In this document: in pieces, positions 54,478-63,047 of the stretch
Layout: each line of letters starts with the position of its first letter
How positions within the stretch are numbered: the stretch's first letter is position 1
Assembly: GCA_963787895.1 (NCBI GenBank)
Contig: CAWBEX010000006.1
Coordinates: 62,001-126,000 of the forward strand
Length of the DNA stretch: 64,000 nucleotides
Reading direction: 5' to 3'
Source of the DNA: Anderseniella sp963787895
GTDB taxonomy: Bacteria > Pseudomonadota > Alphaproteobacteria > Rhizobiales > Aestuariivirgaceae
Translations under genes and position numbers: made by a program
Notes under the pieces: model-generated
Seen by the model: the letters and a program-made list of their open reading frames with translations, nothing else
Databases searched by the model: none
What the model was told of the DNA's origin: nothing

Positions 54478-55740
54478 TTACGAACTAACGGCAGCAGCGG
54501 CACGTGCCGCATGGAAGAAAGCATCGAAATTGCGCAGCTCAGGCGCGGCGGGCAAATCCGGCATTACCCGGTTGACGATAAACGGCACCTGCTGCTCTGT
54601 CAGCCCGCCATGGCTGCGCAACGGTTCATTGAGGGCTGCCAGGTCATGCCGGTGCGCACTCGTGCCGATGGTCATGTTCTCACCGGACACCAGCACGATG
54701 TCACCTATGCGGTCTGCCGGCAGTTCGAAGCGTTTGCAGGCTTCCGCCTTGTCGATGGCAACGATGATCTCGGGCAAAGCACCCAACCGCTTCAGGATAT
54801 CCGCCACGTCTGTGCCCCTGGGCAGATAAGCAGTTGCGAACGAGCCAAGTGCACCATGGTGCACCACATATGGATCCGTGATCGGCAGGATAACGCGGGC
54901 AGCGTCCTTGCCCAGCCACTCGTCAAGCAGGTCCTGCACATAAATCACAGCTGGCGAGCCATCAGCCAGATGCTTCGGCTTCATGCCATGGTCCGCTGTC
55001 ACCACGATGGCAGCTCCCATTGCGTCAAGCTCCGTCAGGTACTTGTCGAACATGGCGTAGAAGGCTTTGGCCTCCGCGTCTTCAGGCGCATATTTGTGCT
55101 GCACATAGTCCGTCGTTGTCAGGTACATGACATCCGGGTGAAATTCCTTGAGCAGCTTCACACCCGCCGCGAACACAAACTCTGACAGCTCTGCAGAGTA
55201 GACTTCAGGTACCTCGCGGCCCAGCCACTTCGACGCATTGTCGATACCGTGCTCCGCCTTGGTCGTGGTGTCCGAACGTTCCGACGAGAAGCAGATCGCC
55301 CTGCCCTCATCAAACTTCAGCCCATGCCCCAGCAGCGCGCGCAACTTGTCCTTGGCGGTCACTATGGCGACCTTCTTGCCGGCGTTGTAGTAACCGGAAA
55401 AAATGGTCGGCGCGCGCAGGAACTTCGGGTCGTTCATCATCACCTCTTCACCCGTATCCGGGTCATAGAGGTAATTGCCACAGATGCCGTGAACCGCTGG
55501 CGGACGTCCTGTCGCAATCGACATGTTGTTTGGATTGGTAAAACTCGGAATCACCGAATGTGCCAGCCGGTCCGTACCCGTCTTGCGGATACGCGCCAGC
55601 GTGGGCATAAGCCCATCAGCAATTGCAGCATCGAGATAGGCAGGCTCACAGCCATCCAGGCAAATTGCTATGGCGCAAGTCTTCGGTTCTGCGTAGGTAC
55701 GTCCGTTTACTGTTACATTTCCAGGCGTCATGTCATTCAT
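54478..55740 (-). CDS. phnA: Phosphonoacetate hydrolase PhnA
   Basis: A 420-residue alkaline-phosphatase superfamily enzyme that cleaves the C-P bond of phosphonoacetate to acetate and phosphate. Every metal and nucleophile residue I recall for the Sinorhizobium meliloti enzyme occurs at the same number here: D29 (CLDGCEP), T68 (PSFTNPNN, nucleophile), D211 and H215 (TTDYVQH), D250 and H251 (TADHGMKP), and H377 (LRSHGGL). This indicates a functional enzyme with the same length up to that point. It lies between phnW and phnY with gaps of 22 and 15 bp. Confidence 0.95.
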   Translation of the reverse strand: MNDMTPGNVTVNGRTYAEPKTCAIAICLDGCEPAYLDAAIADGLMPTLARIRKTGTDRLAHSVIPSFTNPNNMSIATGRPPAVHGICGNYLYDPDTGEEVMMNDPKFLRAPTIFSGYYNAGKKVAIVTAKDKLRALLGHGLKFDEGRAICFSSERSDTTTKAEHGIDNASKWLGREVPEVYSAELSEFVFAAGVKLLKEFHPDVMYLTTTDYVQHKYAPEDAEAKAFYAMFDKYLTELDAMGAAIVVTADHGMKPKHLADGSPAVIYVQDLLDEWLGKDAARVILPITDPYVVHHGALGSFATAYLPRGTDVADILKRLGALPEIIVAIDKAEACKRFELPADRIGDIVLVSGENMTIGTSAHRHDLAALNEPLRSHGGLTEQQVPFIVNRVMPDLPAAPELRNFDAFFHAARAAAAVSS

Positions 55741-55762
55741 TGTTCAGTCTTTCCGTTCCTTG

Positions 55763-56965
55763 TCAGGCGGTAAGTCTTTGCCGCTCATTCAATGCAGATT
55801 TCGGAGGAGCCGCACTTGTAACCCCCATCTCGTCCAGAGATTGGCGGGCTGCATCAACCACTGCCCGCATCACATGATGATCCATCTGGCCAATACAGCC
55901 GACACGAAAGCTGTCGACAACCGTAAGTTTGCCCGGATACACAATAAAGCCCTTCTGCTTCATCAAATCATAGAACCTGGAAAACTCGAACTTCGCATCT
56001 GCCGGATTGAAGAAGGTAACGATAATCGGCGACAGCCAGTGGTCTCGCAGCAGGGTTTCGAAGCCAAGCTCCCGCATGCCCTCGACCAGCACATCACGGT
56101 TTCTGACGTAGCGGGCACCTCGCCCGGCAACGCCACCCTCCGCACGGTGCAGGCGCAACGCTTCCATAAACGCAGCCACTACGTGGGTAGGCGGCGTGAA
56201 GCGCCATTGACCAGACTTTTCCATGTTCACCCACTGGTCATGGATATCCAGGCTCAGCGAATGGGAATTGCCCTTGGCAGCTTCCAGCACGCTCTTGCGC
56301 ACAATGATAAAACCGAACCCCGGCACACCTTCAATGCACTTGTTGGCTGAAGATACGATCGCCTCGAAGCGTACCTCACGCGGATTGATGTCCACAGCGC
56401 CAAAGGCACTCATGGAGTCGATCAGCAGCTTGCGTCCTGCAGCATAGGTTGCATCGGAAATTTCCTTGATCGGATTGAGAATACCCGACGAGGTTTCGCA
56501 ATGGACCGCCACCACATGGGTTATTGCAGGGTCAGCTTCCAGCGCTGCCGATATTTCCTCGGCGCGTGGCGGCAGGTAGTCGCCCTTGTCAATGTCAGTA
56601 TGCGCCCGCCCGATATAATCAAGCGTCCTGGCAATGCGTTGGCCATAAGCACCATTCATCAACACCAGCACCTTGCCGTCACGCGGGATCAGCGAACCCA
56701 GCATTGCCTCGACGACGAACGTTCCGCTGCCCTGCATCGGCACACAGTCGTATTCACTCGCCGCCTCGCCAAGCATGGCCAGCAGTTCAGCCCGCAAGGT
56801 GGCGGTCATGGCGCGGAAATCACCGTCCCACGAACCCCAGTCGCGCAGCATACTCTCCTTGACCGAATACGCGGTGGTCAACGGCCCTGGAGTGAGCAGG
56901 TAAGGCTCGCCAAGACGCGGTGGTTCCAACTTGTCCTCAAACCGGAAGTCCGGATCTGCATTCAT
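55763..56965 (-). CDS. phnW: 2-Aminoethylphosphonate:pyruvate transaminase PhnW
   Basis: A 400-residue class V aminotransferase. The N-terminal YLLTPGPLTT block, GSGTFVVEAML near residue 79, D183 (LLIDSMSAFGA) and the PLP-binding K209 (SSANKCIEG) match PhnW. It moves the amino group of AEP to pyruvate, giving phosphonoacetaldehyde and alanine. It is longer than the typical 367-residue PhnW because of an N-terminal stretch of about 20 residues. GAGGA lies 8 bp before the ATG. It is the first gene of the catabolic operon; a palindrome lies 73-95 bp upstream. Confidence 0.93.
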   Translation of the reverse strand: MNADPDFRFEDKLEPPRLGEPYLLTPGPLTTAYSVKESMLRDWGSWDGDFRAMTATLRAELLAMLGEAASEYDCVPMQGSGTFVVEAMLGSLIPRDGKVLVLMNGAYGQRIARTLDYIGRAHTDIDKGDYLPPRAEEISAALEADPAITHVVAVHCETSSGILNPIKEISDATYAAGRKLLIDSMSAFGAVDINPREVRFEAIVSSANKCIEGVPGFGFIIVRKSVLEAAKGNSHSLSLDIHDQWVNMEKSGQWRFTPPTHVVAAFMEALRLHRAEGGVAGRGARYVRNRDVLVEGMRELGFETLLRDHWLSPIIVTFFNPADAKFEFSRFYDLMKQKGFIVYPGKLTVVDSFRVGCIGQMDHHVMRAVVDAARQSLDEMGVTSAAPPKSALNERQRLTA

Positions 56966-57037
56966 GGGATCATCCTCGCCAAAGCCTTGCGATCAGAGAA
57001 ATTCGCAGAGACTTTATGCAGTTCACATGCATTTGAA

Positions 57038-57060
57038 AAATCGATAAATCATATCGATTT
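57038..57060. promoter_or_regulatory. Palindrome upstream of phnW, candidate LysR operator
   Basis: AAATCGATA-N5-TATCGATTT is a perfect 9-bp inverted repeat. It overlaps a second one (ATAAATC-N5-GATTTAT), giving a three-half-site array in an AT-rich stretch. It contains T-N11-A patterns typical of LysR sites. It lies 73 bp upstream of phnW. The LysR gene 1.8 kb away is the obvious candidate regulator. Confidence 0.55.
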
Positions 57061-57077
57061 ATAAATTTTTCTATCAC

Positions 57078-58733
57078 TCAATCACTCAGTGACAAACGGC
57101 TTTCCCGCAACAATCCGTGGCGTTTCAGCAAGGGATAGGCAAACGACACCAGCGTGGAATTTATTTCCTTGAGTGATCGCAGAATGTCCAGATGAATGTC
57201 GCTTGTGGCGATGCTGGCAGCAGATGCAGCCGACAATCTCGCGAGGTGTTTGTCGTGGCTTTGCTGCTCCATGGAGCGCACCACAGACTTTTCCTTCACC
57301 AATTCGGTTGCAGAACTCAGATCATCTGACAACAACACGTTCATGGTCAGCTGCATGTTGGCCAGAACGCGAGCATGCATGGCTGTCAATTCGCTCCATC
57401 CGTCCCTGGAAAACGACAGGCTCTTGCTCTGCGTCAGCTGCGCCAGCCGCAGCAGGTCCTTAGTAATGATGTCACCGATACGCTCCAGCCCAATCGCCAC
57501 ACTGGTGAGCTCCATCGACCGGCCTGCCTGTTCCGAGGTCAACTCCCCCTGGTTCATGTCCGCCAGGTACAGCTTGATGTCGGTTTGGGCGTCGTTGATC
57601 GAGCTTTCCAGAGTAGCGATGCGGGCTGTCGGAATGGCGTTTTTCGCAACGAAATGATCCATCGCAGGCAGCAGCATCAACTCAACCTGCTCACCCATTC
57701 GCAAGACCTCGCGCGTGGCGCTGGCCAGCGCCAGTTGAGGTGACTTCAGCACCTTTCTGTCCAGCGCTGAAACCGGAAGCAACGGCGCATCCTCCGGCGC
57801 TTCGTCTGGCAGGAGTTTTTTGGTGATGTTCGCCAGCGGAATGACAAGCGGCAGCCACACAAGCACAAGCAGCAGGTTGAAAACCACGTGAAAGCCCACG
57901 AGTTGGCGCACTTCCTGCGATCCCAGCATGTCGACCGGCACCGCAACCTTGCTCACCAGCACAAGCCCCGCCACCGTTCCAATCAGACGGATGACAAGAT
58001 TGCCTACCGCTACCCGGCGCGCCTTGACGTGCAGCGCGCGGGTCAGCCACAAGCCGATCAACCCTCCCCCGAGATTGGCCCCCAGCACAAGTGGAAGGCC
58101 GGCTTCGATCGGTAGCAGGCCCTGCGCAGCGAACGCCGCAAACATCAAGATCGCTGCAACACTGGAATGAAACAGAAATGTGATGACTGCACCGCCAATG
58201 AACGCCGCCACGGTGTCCGTTGCCAGATACTCGACAACCAACAACAATCCGCGGCTTTCGCGCAAGGGCGCAGTGGCCTCGCCAATCATGCGCAGCGCGA
58301 TCAGGATGAGTGCAATGCCAAGCAGTATGCGTCCTGCCTGCTTCAACACCCGCGCCTGAAACTTCAGGAAAAGAATACCACCTGCCACCAGCAACAGCGG
58401 AATGAGCCAGCCAATATCCAGCGACAGAAAATTGACCGCAATCGCCGTGCCCAGGTCAGCGCCGAGCACCGTCGCCAGCGAACCCGTCACCCCCATCACA
58501 CCGGCAGCAGTAAACCCCGACACCAGCAGCACCACCGCCGTGGAGCTTTGCAGCAATGCTGCGGAGATCATGCCGGCCAGGGCATTCGCAGTCACGCTGT
58601 GGCGTGTGGCCATGAACACATTGCGCAGATTGTTGCCAAGCGCCCGCTCCACCCCGGTGCGCACCATGCGGGTAGAGTACAATAACAGCAAAACGGCACC
58701 TGCAAGACTAAGTAGGAAAACAGATAGATCCAT
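57078..58733 (-). CDS. Na/Pi cotransporter family protein with PhoU-like domain
   Basis: A 551-residue protein from ATG 58733 (GTG two codons earlier is possible). The N-terminal 310 residues carry two NptA repeats with QSSTAV (LLQSSTAVVLLVSGFTAAG) and FHSSVAAILMFAAFAAQG motifs in hydrophobic segments. The last 200 residues are a PhoU-like helical domain (ELTSVAIGLERIGDIITKDLL). Such proteins move phosphate, in or out, coupled to sodium. Placed between the catabolic and transport operons, it could get rid of excess phosphate released by PhnA. It has its own 3' end beside the phnW promoter. Confidence 0.85.
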   Translation of the reverse strand: MDLSVFLLSLAGAVLLLLYSTRMVRTGVERALGNNLRNVFMATRHSVTANALAGMISAALLQSSTAVVLLVSGFTAAGVMGVTGSLATVLGADLGTAIAVNFLSLDIGWLIPLLLVAGGILFLKFQARVLKQAGRILLGIALILIALRMIGEATAPLRESRGLLLVVEYLATDTVAAFIGGAVITFLFHSSVAAILMFAAFAAQGLLPIEAGLPLVLGANLGGGLIGLWLTRALHVKARRVAVGNLVIRLIGTVAGLVLVSKVAVPVDMLGSQEVRQLVGFHVVFNLLLVLVWLPLVIPLANITKKLLPDEAPEDAPLLPVSALDRKVLKSPQLALASATREVLRMGEQVELMLLPAMDHFVAKNAIPTARIATLESSINDAQTDIKLYLADMNQGELTSEQAGRSMELTSVAIGLERIGDIITKDLLRLAQLTQSKSLSFSRDGWSELTAMHARVLANMQLTMNVLLSDDLSSATELVKEKSVVRSMEQQSHDKHLARLSAASAASIATSDIHLDILRSLKEINSTLVSFAYPLLKRHGLLRESRLSLSD

Positions 58734-58901
58734 AGTCACCAGCGCTGGTTTGACCTGCCGCTAGACTGGCGGACCGGCCAAATGGAAAACTTGTGTCAGT
58801 GCATCCCGACACGTTGAGTCTCATCGTTTGCAATACATAGATCAAAACGATAGTTTTTATCCATACATTGATTTTATTGATGAAAAAAGAGATGGCCCGC
58901 C

Positions 58902-59777
58902 ATGCGGTATGTTCAATTGCGCGCATTTCACAATGTTGCCGTGCACGGCGGTTTTTCCAAAGCGGCCGAAGCGCTTGGCCTGACACAGCCGGCGGTATCG
59001 GATCAGGTGCGCAAACTGGAGTCTGAGTATGACATCCGCCTGTTCGACCGGCAGAAGAAGCAGATCCGGCTCACCGACTCAGGCAGGCAGCTTTTTGACA
59101 TTACAAACCGCCTGTTCGAGATAGAGGAGCAGGCTCTGGAACTGCTTTCGGAAACCCGCGCCTTACGCACAGGCTCACTTAAGCTTGTGGCTGATTCCGC
59201 ACATCACATTCTCCATGTTCTGGCGAGGTTCCGCCGCGCCCATCCTGCGGTATCGGTTATCGTCAGCACTGGCAACACCGCCAGCGTGACGGAGCGGCTG
59301 CAAACCTATGACGCTGACATCGGCGTGGTGGGTGAAATTCCCAATAACCGCGAGTTCGAGGTTGTGGCGCTCAGCAGGTCCCCGATCATCGCTTTCGTGC
59401 CGCGCAGCAATCCGTTGGCCAAGGTCGGCAAATTGTCACTGCGCGAGCTTTGCCAACAGCCACTGGTACTGCGCGAAGAAGGTTCACGCACGCGCGCCCT
59501 GCTTGAAGCTGCCATCGCTGCTGCTGGCATAAAGCTCGACAACGTCATTCAAGCTGAAGGCCGCGAAGCGGTTCAGGAAATTGTTGCAGCCGGCGGCGGC
59601 ATTGGCTTCGTCTCGGAGGCGGAGTTCGGCAATGACAAGAGGCTGGCCAAACTGCACATTACCGATGCCAACATAGTCATGGATGAAGCAATCATCTGCC
59701 TGCGTGAGCGCAGCGACAGCAAGGCAATCCGTACTTTCATGGCCATTGCCCGCCAGGATATCACCACCCTGCCCTGA
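58902..59777 (+). CDS. LysR-family regulator of the phosphonate genes (probable)
   Basis: A 291-residue LysR protein. The winged helix-turn-helix is at residues 1-60 (FSKAAEALGLTQPAVSDQVRKLE). The effector domain begins near residue 90 (GSLKLVADSAHHILHVLARFRRAHP) and continues to residue 285. It is divergent from the Na/Pi transporter with a 168-bp AT-rich gap containing ATC/GAT half-sites, and converges on the AEP permease gene. Control of the phnW operon and the ABC transporter in response to AEP is inferred from position. This would allow expression independent of phosphate starvation. Confidence 0.85.
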   Translation: MRYVQLRAFHNVAVHGGFSKAAEALGLTQPAVSDQVRKLESEYDIRLFDRQKKQIRLTDSGRQLFDITNRLFEIEEQALELLSETRALRTGSLKLVADSAHHILHVLARFRRAHPAVSVIVSTGNTASVTERLQTYDADIGVVGEIPNNREFEVVALSRSPIIAFVPRSNPLAKVGKLSLRELCQQPLVLREEGSRTRALLEAAIAAAGIKLDNVIQAEGREAVQEIVAAGGGIGFVSEAEFGNDKRLAKLHITDANIVMDEAIICLRERSDSKAIRTFMAIARQDITTLP

Positions 59778-59788
59778 CGCGTCGCAGG

Positions 59789-60688
59789 CTAGCGGGCCCG
59801 CCATCCCTGGGTTCGTGCCAGCATCCAGCGCGACACGCCGGCATGCAACAGCCTGGCAACCACATTGGTGTAGAAGATCATCATCCCCATTGCAGCCGCA
59901 GGAGCCACGTCACCGGCATCATCCATGTTCAACACGGCAACCGAGGCCAGCGTAGTCTTGGTTGAATACAGGAACACCACTGCCGAAACCGTAGTCATGG
60001 CATTCACGAACATGTAGATCGCAATGTCCAGAATTGCCGGCAGGCATACGGGCACGGTGACCCGTCCGAAAAGCCGCCAGAACGGTTGCTTCAAAGACGC
60101 CGCAACAGACTCAAACTCACCGTCAATCTGCTTGAGCGCCGTCACTGCGGTCAGATGCGACACGGTGTAAAAGTGGGTAATGGTGCAGATAACAAGAATG
60201 GTCATCGTGCCATAGATCGGGTTCAACGGGTTTTGCGGATCGTTGAAGAAGAAGATGTATGCCAGACCAAGCACCATGCCCGGAATTGCCATCGGCAGCA
60301 TGGCGAGAAACTGAAACAGCGACCGCCCGGCCTGGAAACCGCGTGACTTCTCCACCATGTAGGCGCCGGTAAAGATGATCGCGGTTCCGATAACAGCCGT
60401 CAGCAGTGCCAGACGTATCGAGTTGCGGTACGCCTCCCAGCCTCCGCCATCCATGCGGTCGAAGTCATAATTCTTCAGGCTGAATGACAGATCATAAGGC
60501 CAGAACTTCACGATAGCCGCATACTGGCAAATACCAAGTATGGTGATGATGAACAATGCCACCAGCGACGCAATAGGCCAGACAGGTCCAGTCAAACCGC
60601 TGCGACGGCTGGGGCTGATAGACCACCGAGCGTGCAGACAGCAGCGAGACCTGCTTTTTCTGTACCTGACGGTCGACGATGTAGGCAA
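59789..60688 (-). CDS. AEP ABC transporter permease, C-terminal half (fragment of a frameshifted gene)
   Basis: A 299-residue ORF whose first 30 or so residues are out of frame. From about RSGLTGPVWPIASLVALF it encodes the second half of a fused Fbp-type permease: six hydrophobic segments and the EAA loop near SVAASLKQPFWRLFGRVTVP. It matches the family annotated as putative 2-aminoethylphosphonate ABC transporter permease, in which both permease halves are one chain of about 570-600 residues. It is directly convergent with the lysR gene (11 bp). See the entry for the N-terminal half. Confidence 0.75.
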   Translation of the reverse strand: MPTSSTVRYRKSRSRCCLHARWSISPSRRSGLTGPVWPIASLVALFIITILGICQYAAIVKFWPYDLSFSLKNYDFDRMDGGGWEAYRNSIRLALLTAVIGTAIIFTGAYMVEKSRGFQAGRSLFQFLAMLPMAIPGMVLGLAYIFFFNDPQNPLNPIYGTMTILVICTITHFYTVSHLTAVTALKQIDGEFESVAASLKQPFWRLFGRVTVPVCLPAILDIAIYMFVNAMTTVSAVVFLYSTKTTLASVAVLNMDDAGDVAPAAAMGMMIFYTNVVARLLHAGVSRWMLARTQGWRAR

Positions 60689-61820
60689 TCAGTCGCCGGG
60701 ATCAACAGCACCACGGAAACCACCGCGCCCATCTGGAAGTTCTGCTGGCCGATCACCTGCTTGTAGATATCCACCGCCAGCATGTTGTACTGGCCGCCGA
60801 TCACCTTCGGCAGACCGAAATCGGTGATCACCAGATTGAACACCACGAAAGCTGCCGAGATCAGTCCATAGCGTGCACCGGGAATGGTCACCGTCCAGAA
60901 TGTGCGCCATTTGCTGGCGCGCAGCGACACGTGCCGCCTCGTACAGCCGCGCATCGGAAATCGACAGGGCGATGAGGATGATGATCATGGCATGCGGGAA
61001 AGGTGAAGAACACCGAGCCCGATCACGATGCCGATCGGCCCGTAGATCGCTCTCACCCATCAGAAACTCTTTCAGGAAACCCTGATTGCCGAACAGATAG
61101 ACCAACGCAATGCCCGGCAACAGCGACGGCACAAGGATCGGTGCCATCGCAATCACCCTGAACACCCCCTTGAATGGCATGCAACTGCGGCACAACGCAT
61201 AGGCAAACCCGAACGCCAGGGACACCGTGATGATGCGTGGAGACGATCGCGATGAACAGTGAGTTCTGGATCGAGCGAAACAGCGCCGGGGTGGAAAAGT
61301 AGGACTGGCGAAATTGCCCAGTCCGTGTCCTGCACGGCCTGATCACCACCTTGCGGAAGGTGTTTGAATCAAACTCCGCCACTTCCGGCCCGGTGCGCCG
61401 TTCCGACCCGACCAGATAGACTGCATCGTCCCTCGGCCGGAATCAACCGGTACTTCACCGGACCGCGAAAACTGAAGTCGGGAAAGAATTGTGTCAGCGC
61501 CAACCGTCCGTCGGAGCTGGTCGCAAGGTCCGCCTCACTACAGTTTGACGGTATCGGCATTGAGCTGTTCCAGCGTCACCGGCGGGGTATTGAATGCACC
61601 GGCCTCATCACTTGCCTGCACCTGAAATTGCGCAAGATCATAACGGCTGGTCTCGAATGCCTTCGACAACATGGCGTACAATGGCAACGCCAGCGCAACG
61701 ATCAGGTAGATGGCAATGCACGATCATGTAGCCGCGCATCACCCAGTCATCGCGCGACATGCGCGCCTTCAGGGCCGGGCCCTCAGGCAATGGTATTACC
61801 TTTGCAGCACTAGTGCTCAT
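60600..61820 (-). pseudogene. AEP ABC transporter permease, N-terminal half, broken by several frameshifts
   Basis: The start is ATG 61820 (MSTSAAKVIPLPEGPALKARM), overlapping the ATPase stop by 11 bp. Family-like pieces occur in successive frames: GVFRVIAMAPILVPSLLPGIALVY (about 61080-61150), FPHAMIIILIALSISDARLYEAA (about 60930-61000), SLRASKWRTFWTVTIPGARYGLI, and IAYIVDRQVQKKQVSLLSAR (about 60640-60700). At least five single-base shifts are needed. Each piece keeps good conservation and no large deletion is seen, so sequencing error is more likely than real decay. If real, AEP import by this system would be lost. Confidence 0.7.
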
Positions 61821-62940
61821 GCGTGCCCGCCTTACCTCCGGCGGCAAAGATGCGGATGCGGTCGGCAGGCAATTCTATGGTGATCTCCTCACCTGCCGCC
61901 AGCCCCAGCCGCCGCACTGCATTGATTGAAAACTGCGCAGTAAGTTCAACATTACCCAATGCACCGCCGGACAGGGTTGTGCGCCAGAACGAGCCAAGAA
62001 ATTCCATGTCGCCGATTTTCACCGGCAGGCTGTTGCCGCTGGCTTGCCGCTTTTTCGCTGCGCTCTCTTTCGACGTCGGAATGATGTCTTCCGGGCGCAG
62101 CGCAATAATTGCTGCCGCCCCCCTGGCAAGACCATGCTCACGGCATTTCAGGTTCATCTTGCCAAGCTTGCAGGTGTCCTTGCCAGTCGCCTCGCCGTGG
62201 ATCTTGTTCATCTCGCCGATGAAGTCTGCCACGAACAGGGAAATCGGTTCGCGGTAGACCTCGGTGGGTTCACCCACCTGTTCGATGACACCATGGTTCA
62301 TCACCACGATGCGATCTGCCATGGCCAGGGCTTCTTCCTGGTCATGGGTCACCATGATCGTGGTCACGCCAAGCTTGCGCTGCAAATCCTTGACTTCATG
62401 GCGAAGATGCACCCTCACCTTGGCATCGAGCGCCGACAATGGTTCGTCAAGCAGCAGCAGACCGGGTGACATGGCAATGGCTCGCGCCAGGGCAATGCGC
62501 TGCTGCTGACCACCTGACAGTTGAGCCGGGTACTTCTTCGCCTGTTCAGGCAGCCCGACAAGATCAAGCAGTTCGCTCACGCGGGCATTGATCGCCTTGC
62601 GCTCCAGACCTGCATTTTCGAGCCCGAAGGCAATGTTCTTTTCCACGGTCAGATTGGGAAACAGTGCATACGACTGAAACACGATGCCGAAGTCCCGCTC
62701 TGCCGGCGGCAACAGCGAGATGTCGTTTCCGTCCTGTTCGATGCTACCTGCTGTCTGCAGATCAAGTCCGGCGATTGCCCGCAGCAAGGTCGTCTTGCCG
62801 CAGCCCGACGGCCCCAGAAAGCAGACGAACTCGCCGTGCTTGATATCAAGCGAAATATCCTTCAGCGCATAGAAATCTCCAAATGCCTTGAAGAGATTCC
62901 GGACGCGCAGATAGGCACCGTCCTCTAGCGTTTTAGACAT
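61810..62940 (-). CDS. AEP ABC transporter ATPase (PhnT-like)
   Basis: A 376-residue ATP-binding subunit. Walker A is GPSGCGKTTLL near residue 43, the Q-loop VFQSYALFPNLTV, signature LSGGQQQRIALARAIA near residue 143, Walker B LLLLDEPLSALD near residue 163, and switch histidine VTHDQEEALAM. A TOBE domain occupies the C-terminal 120 residues. It is closest to the group annotated as putative 2-aminoethylphosphonate ABC transporter ATP-binding protein, which is related to Fe3+/spermidine/sulfate ATPases. It lies 107 bp after the binding-protein gene with a hairpin between. Confidence 0.88.
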   Translation of the reverse strand: MSKTLEDGAYLRVRNLFKAFGDFYALKDISLDIKHGEFVCFLGPSGCGKTTLLRAIAGLDLQTAGSIEQDGNDISLLPPAERDFGIVFQSYALFPNLTVEKNIAFGLENAGLERKAINARVSELLDLVGLPEQAKKYPAQLSGGQQQRIALARAIAMSPGLLLLDEPLSALDAKVRVHLRHEVKDLQRKLGVTTIMVTHDQEEALAMADRIVVMNHGVIEQVGEPTEVYREPISLFVADFIGEMNKIHGEATGKDTCKLGKMNLKCREHGLARGAAAIIALRPEDIIPTSKESAAKKRQASGNSLPVKIGDMEFLGSFWRTTLSGGALGNVELTAQFSINAVRRLGLAAGEEITIELPADRIRIFAAGGKAGTHEH

Positions 62941-63007
62941 ACCACCCCTTCACTGGACTGCGGTCAGCGCCAGCCACACTTCGATTGTTCGCAAAGCAAC
63001 ATCGGGA

Positions 63008-63025
63008 GCCGGCCTGAAGGCCGGC
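63008..63025. terminator. GC-rich hairpin between binding-protein and ATPase genes
   Basis: GCCGGCC-TGAA-GGCCGGC: a 7-bp perfect stem with a 4-base loop, just after the binding-protein stop. No T run follows on the minus strand, so it probably stabilises the binding-protein mRNA or attenuates transcription rather than ending it. Confidence 0.6.
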
Positions 63026-63047
63026 GCCCGCCTGATTTGTCTGCTTG

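Noticed and set aside
53647..55185. 512-codon open frame on the plus strand over phnY and phnA
   Set aside because: It is antisense to two genes with complete catalytic residues; long antisense frames are common in GC-rich coding DNA and this one resembles no family.
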